Positions 43,601 to 55,600 of a stretch of 64,000 bases of DNA are shown piece after piece. A program made the position numbers and the translations under genes. Under the pieces are notes generated by a model that worked only from the letters and a program-made list of their open reading frames with translations, was not told where the DNA came from and did not search any database. Positions within the stretch are counted from its first letter, which is position 1, and the number at the start of each line of letters is the position of its first letter. Source of the DNA: Siphonodentalium dalli (taxonomy: Eukaryota; Mollusca; Scaphopoda; Gadilida; Siphonodentaliidae); NCBI GenBank assembly GCA_032622095.1, contig CP136063.1, forward strand, positions 114,970,723 through 115,034,722, read 5' to 3'.

Positions 43601-46600
43601 TTACTGTGTCTTTGCGGTAGTGGGCATGTCGCTTAACCGACTGCTAATCCGGCTCCCTATCAACGATAAGTTTGCTGTCACAAATGTGTGACTTGTAGAG
43701 TAATCACTCACCAAAGAGTATTTAACCCTTCCATGACTGGAGCTGCCTGAAATTTTGCGAAAACCCAGTGCCAATGCATTCTCTTATATATGTGAGTCTC
43801 ACATAGGGAGTTTTGCATATATAAGAGAATACATTGACCTAACAATATTTACCTTTAAGACCTTGTAAGCCAGTGCATTATTGGGAGACTTGCTTATATA
43901 AGAGAATTCATTGGCACAGGGTATGTAGTGCTGCACCAGTGCTGCTCCCGTCATGAAAGGGTTAGGGATGAAAGGGTTAAACTAATAATCGGTATATTTT
44001 TCCTACTGTCAGGTGACAAGAGAACAATGTGGCAGGTTCTGGAAGGCTTGGGTGCAATAGCATTTCATCAGGGAAACCTACACAAATCCGTTAAATACTA
44101 TAAGCAGGCACTTGGTATCCTTGCTGGTGGAGGGGAAGACACCATGGCACAGGAGAGGATTGTGGAAAAACTTACTCATGTCCTGCAGCTGGACATTTCC
44201 AAGTCGTCTTATGTCAATGATAAAAATAAAACCAAGGTATGAGTCATGTTATATGTTTCATGGCCAACTTTTTTTTGGGTGAAAATTAATACAAATTCCA
44301 ACTGTAAGGTTTTGACTACCAGAAAGTGCAGAAATGGTCTAATCTATGATTACAAGCAAATTTTATTTGTGCCGAGCCACAGATGAAAGGTTAGTCTATT
44401 ATAGCCTATATTTTGGAACTTCTAATTTCATGTGTGACCGTGTCCTTGACCTCGCTCATATATGCTCATATAGGCATGTTTCTTGACTGATCGAACAATA
44501 GTTTTTTTCTTTCTCCTAAAACTTTTCAACATTGTTCGCTCAGCATTGTTCAACGTTAACACTCCCTCTGGTTGCCTTGAATGGAAACATTGCGCAATTG
44601 AAAGCTCTGATCAGCTAGAAGCTCGGCTTGACTACATGCAGGTCCGAGCTGCTGCATGGGATCCCCCCACAACCTGTTTTATATGCCCCAGATGGTAGGA
44701 CAAAAAAACTTTGTCAAAAATGAGGCATTGAATTAGGCAATCATTTCAAACTTGTATTTCCTCATCTGACTCAATTTTGCAATGTCCACAAACAAATCCA
44801 GATGCTTATATTCTGCCCAGACGGAGGCGATCACAAACATATCCGTAAATAGCCCGGATGAAGTCGGGCACATCAGCTAGTATTTAATATTTTTATGTAA
44901 AACTGCTTTTTAATTTAGGCAATTTCTGGACTACCGGTATTTAAATATTTCTGCATTGTCTGACAAAAACTATAGTTTATCAATCTCTTACAGGCCAGTC
45001 CACAAACATCCCCTGTTAGAGGAGCTCTTAACAGGCCCAAATCAGCTGTTAAGAAGGTGGCCGACTTACCAACTGGGGAGGAGATCATACAAGTTGGTGC
45101 AAGGTAAGTTTTCATAAAAATAGGACGTTTATATTAATTATACTTTCAGTTGTTACTAAAATATCACAGTGTTAAAAATTAAAGAGGTTATAACAAAGTT
45201 AAAAATATTTATTGAACATTCACTGGTGCAAAAAAATGTAATTACTAGTATTAAAGGAGGAATCGTGGAACTAGAGAAAGAGTAAAATGAATAAAATAAA
45301 GAATGGCATATGCAGTAATGCCCTAAATAATCGACTCCTTAACCACAGCATAATTATGGATAACTTTTCAGGATTTAGTCGGAATTATGGCTTGTTGCCA
45401 TTCATCAGAAAGCTCTCACTGAGAGCTTTCCAATGAATGGCAACAAGCCATTTTCCGACTAAACTTGAAAAATTACCCATAATTCTGCTGTGGTTAAGGA
45501 GTCGATTATTTAGGGCATTACTGTAAACCACATGGACCGGTTTCATTAAAAAGTGTGACTCGTCATTGAGATTCTATTTTGAAGTGTGGATGAGCAACAA
45601 TCAGCAATCTTTATATAGAGTTGCTAAGTAGCCACGGGTTTGAGGGTGTCAACTGATTCTGTAGCCATTTAGCCTGTCATATAGATAGAAAGATTTATTA
45701 GCATAAAGACGCTCGTGAGCCGTATGCATGTATACATAATGGTGATACAATATAATGGCAAACACATTTTAACACAATACATATATATATCTATACAATA
45801 AATATTTGAACGATATTAGGTTAGTAGTGCCAGTTGGTGTTCGAAAGATTAAGTATTATCTAACTATTAACTACAGCTGTTTGTAGTCTCACGAGCTATG
45901 AACAAGTTGCTCATAGCTTTGCTGATGACATCACTGCATTGTTCCTTATTGTTTCGCATTATATAAATTTCTCCAAATCGCTGGCTTCTGTGAACATACT
46001 GTTTTTCGCTGCTAGTTTCTCGAAAAGGTCTATTCTCAATTCGACATATTTTTGACAATAAAGAACGAAATGTTTTTCATCTTCAACGGATCCTGAGTCA
46101 CAATATTTGCATACTCGTTCATTAGCGGGTGTTGGGGGCCGCTTATGTCTGCCTTTTTCAATTGCCAATACGTGAGAGCTAATTCGCAATCTACAAAATT
46201 GTCCTCGTTCCTTTATTGACTTTATATTTAGTAGATACGGTTCAAATTTGGAATACGGTTTTGAAATTTTGGTACGTTCTCAATTTGCTGTGTGGATTGT
46301 CCACGCTAATAATATATGTGTTTATGTATTCATCTTTCATTATTTCCGTGATTTCATTAATATAATCATTTGAAATATGAATACTACTTCCGTTCGGTGC
46401 ATTTAATGATGCAATATATTTTTCCTTCATTGATCGAAGTGAGGTTTTAGATGTGCGCGATTCACTAGATTGGAAAGCTTCACGGATAATTGAGTTGGGG
46501 TGGTCTTCACTGACTCGTTTTAAGAATTTAAGCGCTTGCGATATGCAGTCCACATGTATCGGATATTCGCCGAGTTCTAGTCTCACTGCGTGATTAACCG

Positions 46601-49600
46601 CCTTTGACCCTACACCGAGTATCACAGAAGATTAAATGTATCTTCTCTGTGGGTGATTTATCATTACGTGAAATCTCTGGAGCCCATATTTCACTTCCGT
46701 ATAGCAGGATCGGTTTCACTAGCGTGTTGAAAAGTTTGATTGCCAGGGGTATGGGTAGATTATATCGATTTGTCATTTCTCGTCGTAATTTGTGTATAAC
46801 TTTAAGTGCTTTGTTGCTCAAAGCTTCTTGTGCGAGTTTGAACTTTCCGTTTTTCGCAAATATTAATCCTAGATATGTAAACTGTTCACAAATTTTCAAT
46901 TCACGTCCTAATATTGTGAAGGAGGCGTCCATAATGGCATGATGGTTTAGTACCATCACCTCAGTCTTGTTGATGTTAATTGGCATATGATTATCGATTG
47001 AATATTTAACAACTTTATTAAGAGATCTTTGTAGACCATTATGGCTTTCTGAAATTAGGAGGAGGTCGTCTGCAAACATAAGATGATTTATTTTTTATTG
47101 CTGTAGAGTACACGAGCCACATGATTCATTAAAGATTGTTTTAATGTCGTCTATAAATATTTTAAAGAGCATAGATGATAGTGAACACACCTGTTCCTAT
47201 TGTCGACATAAATGGTTCTGCCAGACCTTGAGAAGTTTTGACAATATAATTACTTGAAGAGTACATTGAGCGTAGAGTTTCTAAAATATTACCCGTTATT
47301 TGCAGATTTTCCAGTTTCTTGAATAGAACCTCCCTGTTTACGGAATCAAACGCTTTTTTGAAGTCAATAAACGCGAGATAGATCGGCTTGTTTTTGTTTT
47401 TATATTTGCCAATAATAGACTTCAGTATAAACATACAGTCTTGGTTCCGTGGTTCTTTCTGAATCCGAATTGGTTATCACTAATAATTGTGTTCACCTCA
47501 AGGTAATCGTTAATTCAAGTGTTGATTATCTTATTGAACAATTTCCCAATGGTATTGTTAATAGCTATTGCCCGATAGTTATTCGGGTCCCTATGATCAC
47601 CTTTTTTATATATAGCAGAAAGTACGGAATTGCTCCATTCTGGTGGATAATATCCTATGCTTAAAATCTGATTAAAGAGCTTCACTGTTTCGTCTATCAT
47701 AGAAGGTATCACAGTTTTGAGAAACTTGTTAGATATGTTATCTGGTTCGGGAGATTTGTTATTTTTCAGTTTAGATAAGCTTGAGAGTACTTTGGTTGTG
47801 CTTATAGGTTTGTTATTTAATTTGTGGTCAAATTTTGGTTCCCACTCATCTGATCGTTCGCCTGGCATATCTGAGTTTGATTTATTGTATAATTCCTTGA
47901 AGAAATCTACCAATTTATCGGGGTCCGGTTCTATTGATGTTTGATTCTTTCGGGCCGTTAAACAGTTTATTATTCTCCAGTACTCTTTTGGGTTGTCATA
48001 TTCTAACTCATTTAGGCTTTCGACCATCTTCTGTATGAACTGTTTATATTTGTATTTATTTAGTTTCTTGTATTTTTTTCTGGCTTTGAAATAGCGCAAA
48101 ATGAGTTGTCGATCAAAGGGAGATCTTTTCATTTCAGCAAATGAGTTCTACATTTCTTTCTTTGCAATTTTGCAGTCTATATCGAACCATTTGCATTTCT
48201 TATTTCTGATTTTGATGTCGTGTGCCTTAATTGGCTTTGTACATAGATCATTGATAGCTCTATGTATGTCTGCCATATCTAATCAAAGATATCTTGGAAA
48301 CTGAGCTATTGGTTATATCCTTCATGCTCCACATGTCATAGAAAAGTTTGTTTTTAATCGGTACGAATTACCTATGGTTAATTTATTTGCACACCGGCAA
48401 ATGTCCAGAGCTCAAGAGTCCAAGATATTTATTAGCAGATATATATTTTGGGTAAGAAAATATAATGTCTGTGTTTTTATAGCTGGTTATAGAGTGATAA
48501 CTGGTTATCTAGCAATGTAGCTTGTTATGTAACCCATGTTGTGGCCAGTAGCTGTTGGTCAGCGATGCAGTTTATTGGTTACTAGGTTATTGTCATTTTT
48601 ATTTCTATCTTGTGTCGGCTGGCATGAACAAATTTTAATTTATAATTGAAATGGCCATCGTTCGGTTTTTGTAGTGACTTGAGGCCTGGGAATAGTTTAT
48701 CTGGAACAATCAACAGGTGCACACATACACAGATCTGTAAGAGCAACGAAAAGTTTCCTGTTCTGTCATCTTCGTCAGTTAGGCTCCATTTTCTATTGGA
48801 AACAATATTAAACTTAACCTGTATTTTTCTCTAACCCCGATGTAATACAGTCCTAAAAAGTTAAATTAAAGATCCACACTTCACACAAAAATAAATATCT
48901 GGCCACCAAAACCTTTTATCAATGGGCCCATGGGTCTGATCTAATTATATTATTGTACTAGTAGGGTTACCCGGTGTTGCCCAGGTTAAAGTGATGTGAA
49001 ACCCTCTGTGATATTTGGTGGGAATAGTGAATACTCTTGCTCTCAAAGTATTACACGTATTCTCATAAATTGTATATCAAAATGGCATCACAAAACAAGA
49101 TTCTTACACATGGAATATAAATAGTGGCTCACCTTGTCAGGTCGGAGCGATTATCATTTTGTTTATCGCGTTTCATCCGTCCCACCAATAAAGAAGTATT
49201 TATTTATTTACAACTGCGTATACTTCAGATGTTATAGCATGAAACATGAACATCATAAACACATTTAATAGTTCGAAAAAATAATAGATGAAAATTGTGT
49301 TTTAGATAGAGATGTATCAATCAATCAATCAATCTAGTTCATCATATCTTCATGAAGATACAGATGTTTTAAAGATATGTCCAGGTGCTCCTCTGTTCTG
49401 GTGCTATATACTGGCTAATCATTTTCAGTTTAAAAGAAATGATGTTATGCAAGTATAGCAGCTACATGTGCCGGACACAGCGAGATTTTGAGTTGTTTAT
49501 GTTAGGCGATGAGTCTGTTCTAAAAAATGAAAGAAATCCTCTGTATCGGGCAGATATACCCTTGCCAGATGTCACTATTGGAGGATCCCGAAAAGTCATG

Positions 49601-52600
49601 TGCTATGGACTGCCTTTTCCTTTATCTCATAAGTAACCATATTTGACTGCACACTGTGACCTGTGACCACTATTTTGGAACAGGCATGCTCTACATTTCC
49701 ATATCTCTTGGCAATTGTAACTTTTTTTATGGAAACTATATTGAATGGGACAGACACAATCGTGTTATAATATATACATGAGCCATTCTAATATGCAATC
49801 CTCTGACGATTCAAGGTCCCTCAGTTTGAATGAATATATGTATCTCTTAAATAGATTGATATAAATATACTTTTAATGCTTTCTTCTATGTATCTGTGTT
49901 GCTAGATCATTATAGGAATGCGCTGATTTCCATCCCCTTATAAATATGACAGTTGAGAAGATATAATTGTTCAAGTGACTTAATTCGGTCACCATTTGTT
50001 GAGATGCCAAAAACTCCTTAGAACGACATGGAGATGGCATGGGAGATGACTATATATAACTTTGTTGGATATCGGCGAATTGAACAATCTTATAAATGCT
50101 AGTGAATCTCCTCTCGCCATCCATGACCCAATCGACTCCAAATGTGATTTAATTCATCATAACATTAGAGAAGAACGTACATGAATTTGGTGGAATCAGT
50201 GCTTAATATATTTGTATCAACTTTGGTGCAACTCCCCTCATGCATGCCTTGAACTGCGCCACTTTTGTCATATTTAAACCACGTCTATTAGACTCATGCA
50301 TGCACTATATAATGGAGATGATTATATATAAGTTTGGTGGTAATCGGCAACTAAACAAATTCTTATCATAGTTATTACCCCCCCCATCTCTCACCTAAAC
50401 AGCACCAATTTCGCGTCTTTAAATCACACGTTTATATTCCTCGTATCACAGAGAAGAATAATATATCAATTTGGTCGAAATCTGCGCTAAAAATAGCCCC
50501 TACCCTGACACCAACAACGTCACTTTAGAAATATTTTAATCACGCACCATTATCTTACTCATAAAAAGTTACCCTGTTAGACCGCCTTGATGTCATCTCG
50601 ATTGTACCCTTAAAGTTATATATAGAACACAGACAGATATTTGCAAATATTTGATTTATTGTATGTTTTGAGAAGAACGTGTATGAGTTTGATGGTAATT
50701 GGCACTAAACAAATTTTATAAGTTTTTGGTGACCCTCCCGTCCCTATTTCGGACTCAAGCGGCGCCACTTTTGACATCATTAAACCACACACTTAGACTC
50801 ATTATAGAGATGAATATATATATAATTTATGAAAATTGGCGAGTATACAAATTCGTATCAAATTTAGGGCCACCATTGAATATCTCTCACCCAAAAAGGC
50901 ACCAATTTGGCGCATTTAAACCACAAGATTAGATTATTCGTATCACGAAGAAGAATATGTATCAATCAGATGGAAATTGGCACTAAACATATTGTTTATC
51001 AATGTTTGTGTCCCTCTCACCCTCTAGGCACCCCTGACTCGAATGACCCCACTTTTGACATCTTTAAACCACACAATTAGACTCCTGATGTCATGGAGAT
51101 TATTATTTGTAAGTTTGGTGCTAATCCGCGACTAAACAAATTTTTATCAAATTTAGTGCCCACCCCACCCCACCCACATCTCTCACCAAAGCAGCACCAA
51201 TATGACGTCTTTAAAATCACACGATTAGATCCTCATATCATGGATAAGAATGTGTATCAATTTGGTGGAAATTGGCGCTAAAAATATTGTGTATCAATTT
51301 TGATGCCCCTCTCCCTTTTCAGTGCACCCCTGACTCGAATGACGCCACGTCTCAGAAGAATGTGCGTCAATTTGGCGCTAAAATTATTTTGATAAATTTT
51401 GGTGCCCCTCTCCTCTTCCGTGCATCCGTGATGCGAACGTGCGACTTTTGACATATTTAAACCACAACATTAGATTCCTCATATTATGGGGGATGATTAT
51501 ATATAAGTTTGGTGGCAATCGGCGACAATTTTTTTTTCTGCCCAATCCCCTTTTCTGCCCCTGACAACAACGGCGTCACTTTAGAAAATTCTAACCCTCG
51601 CCATTATCTTTCTCGTAAAAGGCTACCCTTATTAGACCGCTTTTGTGCAATCTAGGTGGCCCCCTGTGAATTTCAATAGAACACAGACAGACAGACAGAA
51701 GACATTCGCAAATATAGATATAGATCGTATATAAAACGAACAGCGGGTGGTTTTGTCATCAAATCGGACAGGGCATATCTTTAGGAAAGAGTAGGTAACA
51801 CTGACTTAACTGTATTAGGCCCAGTTGGCTCGGGTGTGGCTTTTCAAAAGACCTGGTTGCAGCTAATCTGCTGAACGGTACCCAATACAATGTCAAGTGA
51901 TATGTCATATCGACAAACCAACGTCCAGCGAATGCCTTTGAGAGTGTAAATACAGCATTTGGGAAACCCGTTTGTTCTCATGTTTCTTTGACCAATCAAC
52001 ATGAAATATGGTGAATCATCTTCTAAGATACTTACACTGCAGGACATGGTCCAAATTTGGGCTAATGCAGATGTACATGGGTGAACTGTCATAAATGCAC
52101 AGAAAGTATTTATACAGACTGACAGACGGTTGGTTTTATATATATAGATAATCAAATAAGTCTTGTCATTGTACAGGCTTCTGAAAGTGAGGAGATCTAA
52201 CTCAACAATGCGGTTCAAGAAATATGCCCGAGGGTTAGATGTTGGGATTGAATCCCCAACTCCAGATGAACAGCACCAAAAGAGACCACAAGGAAAAGTA
52301 CGGGAACGAGTCAGGAAGCAAATTGTTATTGAGCAATCAGACAGTGAAAGTGAGAGTGATTCTGAATCTGGGTCATGTAGTGAAACACGCAGCGAGTCAT
52401 CTGACTCAGAAAGTTCACATGGCGAGAAGTCACAGAGCAGCAAAGGGAAGTAAGTTTCTGCAGAATAATTCTCAAGGGTTTAACTCTTCTTTACTGAATG
52501 GATGGATTCTTCCATTCAGCTATAAAGGTATTCGTTCAGTAGAATGGTTTATTATACCCCCCGCAACGAAGTTGTGGGGGGGGGGTATACTGGAATCAGC

Positions 52601-55600
52601 TTGTCCGTCCGTGAGTTTTTCTCAGTCGTTTTTTTTATCATTTTCCGTGAAACTTGGCACAGACATCAACCACCATGGGAACCTGTGCACCTGTGATTAT
52701 GACATCTGTCGGACTTTTTCGACTTAGAAAAAACATGTATAATTTTGTCCGAGCTTTTATTCCTACATTTTTTGGTCAATTTGTTTTAACTTGGCACAGA
52801 TATTTAGTACCATGGGAACACCTGCGATTATGACGTCTGTCTGACTTTTTTTTGTGGAGTTATTCCCCTTTTTCGACTTTTTTGCAACATGCATAATTTT
52901 GTCCGAGCTTTTATCCCTACATTTTTCGGTCAATAGGTTTTAGCAATCCAGTCAGACAAACATATACTACAAGTTCAGAAGGGATCCTATTCATTGATAG
53001 CAAATGTGTCTGGCATATGGCCATTTTTAGCTCAACTTGACAAAGTCAATTTTGAGCTATTGCCATGGGTTTGTGCATCCATCAACTATATCCTTTGGCA
53101 TACCCTACATTCTCATTTCTCATTCGGTCGTCACCAAACTTCATATGGATCTCTGGGTGACCACTTGATGGGAGCCATCAATTTTTTTTTTAAACATGGC
53201 CACCAGCAGCCATCTTGAATTTCAAATTTGAATCCACCGGCACACCCTGCAGGATGCAATTGTTGGAGAATTGTTTTGAAAATTTACAGGCATGTTTAGG
53301 ATCACCTCTAGATGGGAGCTATCAAATTTTTATGATTTTCAATAAAAAGGTGGCTGCCCGCAGCCATCTTGGATTTTACTCTTTGCATGACTATATCATT
53401 GTGCACACCGTACAGAACACATCCCTCGTTCGATCGTCACCAAATTTCATATTTATCTTCTGGGTGACCATTAAATGGGTGCCATAAATTTTTTTTCAGA
53501 ATTTATGGCTGCCAGTGGCCATCTTGGACTTTACTCATTGCATCCTACAGGCCGGATCCCTCATCCGATCGTCACTAAATTTCATAGGGATCATAAGGTG
53601 ACGATTAGATGGGAAATATAAAAGTTTTAAAAGACATTTTAGTGGCCATCTTGTATTTCACACTTCAATCCACCTGCACCTTTATTGGAGAAATGTTTTT
53701 AAAGTTTACAGGTATGTTCAGGATCAGTTCTAGATGGGAACTATCAATTTTTAACAATATAAATATTGCTGTCGACAGCCATCTTGGATATTACTTTTTG
53801 CATCATTAACATTTTTCATCCAATTGATCCCAAACTTTATATTGCGCTTTGGGTTGACCTCTGGTATTACTTAAAACATTTATACTTTCTGCTTTCCTTA
53901 TTGCTGAATTGACTGTAATGTATGACATTATACCCTCTCCAAGTTGAGCTACAGTGTCATTGACACTTATATTTTGGCTGTCATTAAGGGACACACTTGC
54001 AGGTTTAATTTTCTCATATATAAGTCAATCTCGAATTCAAACAGTTATTTTTTGTGTATATGTTTTATTTTCTTCTGCTTTGTATTTTGTTATTATTATG
54101 TTTTTGTTTTATTTTATAGTTTCTGAATGATGCTATATTTTGGTTTTTTACTGTGGCAAAAATTTCTGAATAGTGACCGAAACCAATTCAAAAATTACCA
54201 AAAAATTGTCTGAGATTGGCCAAATAATATTACATGTACTGGTAGTTAGAAAGCTAAATTACAAGAGATGACGTAGGGCCATATATCAGAGTTATAACAA
54301 CAAGTAATTCAATTTACATCCAAGACTTATTTTTGGTATAACATTCATTTTGTTCACGTTTGGCCCTGCTAGACACAGAACACAGAAATTGGCACACACT
54401 TAAGCACAGATTTAAGGAGATAAGAAAATGTGTCCATCATTTTTCATTATATTGTTTTCTGCCATTTTTCAGAGCAAAACGAAAAGTAGCTCAACAAACG
54501 CCTGTTAACAGTCAACAAGCGCAGCCTAAAATCAGGTATTTATCAGCACAAATTGGCTCCCAATGTTTTCAAAAGATAAGGCCAAATTGAACAAATAGCT
54601 TAAAATTATATATGAGGCAACCCTGCACAGTACACACTACATTTTCAGTGTTGTGTAGAGATGTCTTGAACATTTCAGAATGAAGGTTTCCAATGCACAA
54701 ATAAAAATTTAAGTACATTATGATTTGACCAAACAAAAGTTGTTTGAAAATAGGCAATTTAACACTGAAAGTATGCACGGATATCAAAATTAGGGTGAAC
54801 GAAACATTTTAATTGAGGCAATCGACCGTCTCAGTCGCTGATCGGTAGAAAAATCCACCAAAATGAAGGGTTTAAGGGGTTACCACTCCTGAGTTATTTT
54901 TTAAGTGAGTTTTTGGGAACAGCATTCTGGGATAGTAAACAAATTGATTGGAAATGAATAATTTCTATAAAAAGACCATTATCTGAACTAGTGAAAGGCT
55001 CGAATATTTATTTTATTGAGAGCAACACTGCTTCAAAAATGATAACAGAATGGTAGTAGGGTGCCTGTGGGTGCTGACAAATTGTGAGCTGCCATATTTG
55101 CAAGAAATTATAAAAAAATTGGGGCTGAGATGAGTTCGTCCAATAACTATCTCTAAAGAAACCCTTGTTGTCCCTATCTCTTAACACTGTGGCCTATTTC
55201 TGGTTGATTGCTCCTTGCTTAACTAAACATATATGTGTATCCACTGGGCTGGTCTTCATAGTAACAGTTCATGTAAATGGCTGATCACCATTATTAGGTA
55301 CCCAACTACCACTCTGTTAACATTTTTGAAGCAGTGTTGCTCTTAATTAAATAACCATTTGAGCCTTTCACTATTTCATTCCATGTACTTTTGATGGAAG
55401 TTATTCATTTCCAATCAATTTGTTTACTTTCAGAAAATGCTGTTCCCGAAATTTCCCTTCAAATATGTGATCTAAGTCATCTTTTTGACATTTTCATTTG
55501 TATAAAGTATGCATCAATGTGGTCTCCAGATAGCATGGATTCTTTCAAGTGTTGTACTAGCCTAGCAATTAAGTAGTTTTCTGTGTATGTCCATCTAAAC

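Larger units (their letters stand above)
45104..52176 (+). other. TTC24-like intron 5 (7.1 kb)
   Basis: Contains hairpin MITE copy 4, a truncated antisense LINE, a second Helitron end on the minus strand (48,958), a TCAA microsatellite (49,317-49,334), an alternating dimeric tandem array (50,030-51,640) and a small inverted-repeat element (51,730-52,150). No host exon was seen in it. Confidence 0.6.
52450..54472 (+). other. TTC24-like intron 6
   Basis: Two repeat types fill most of it: the CCCCCCGCAACGAAGTTGTG hairpin-headed repeat (52,553 to about 52,990) and composite repeat copy 1 (53,025-53,951). A piggyBac-like word (TTTACTGAATGGATGG) lies at 52,490. The remainder is AT-rich. Confidence 0.55.

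Noticed and set aside
51844-52443. 199-codon minus-strand frame over TTC24 exon 6
   Set aside because: Antisense shadow of the serine/acidic codons (it reads LSLSLSDC) running into an intronic repeat; no family likeness.
52239-52727. 162-codon plus-strand frame
   Set aside because: Out-of-frame reading of exon 6 continuing into the intron; the spliced frame fits both neighbouring exons.
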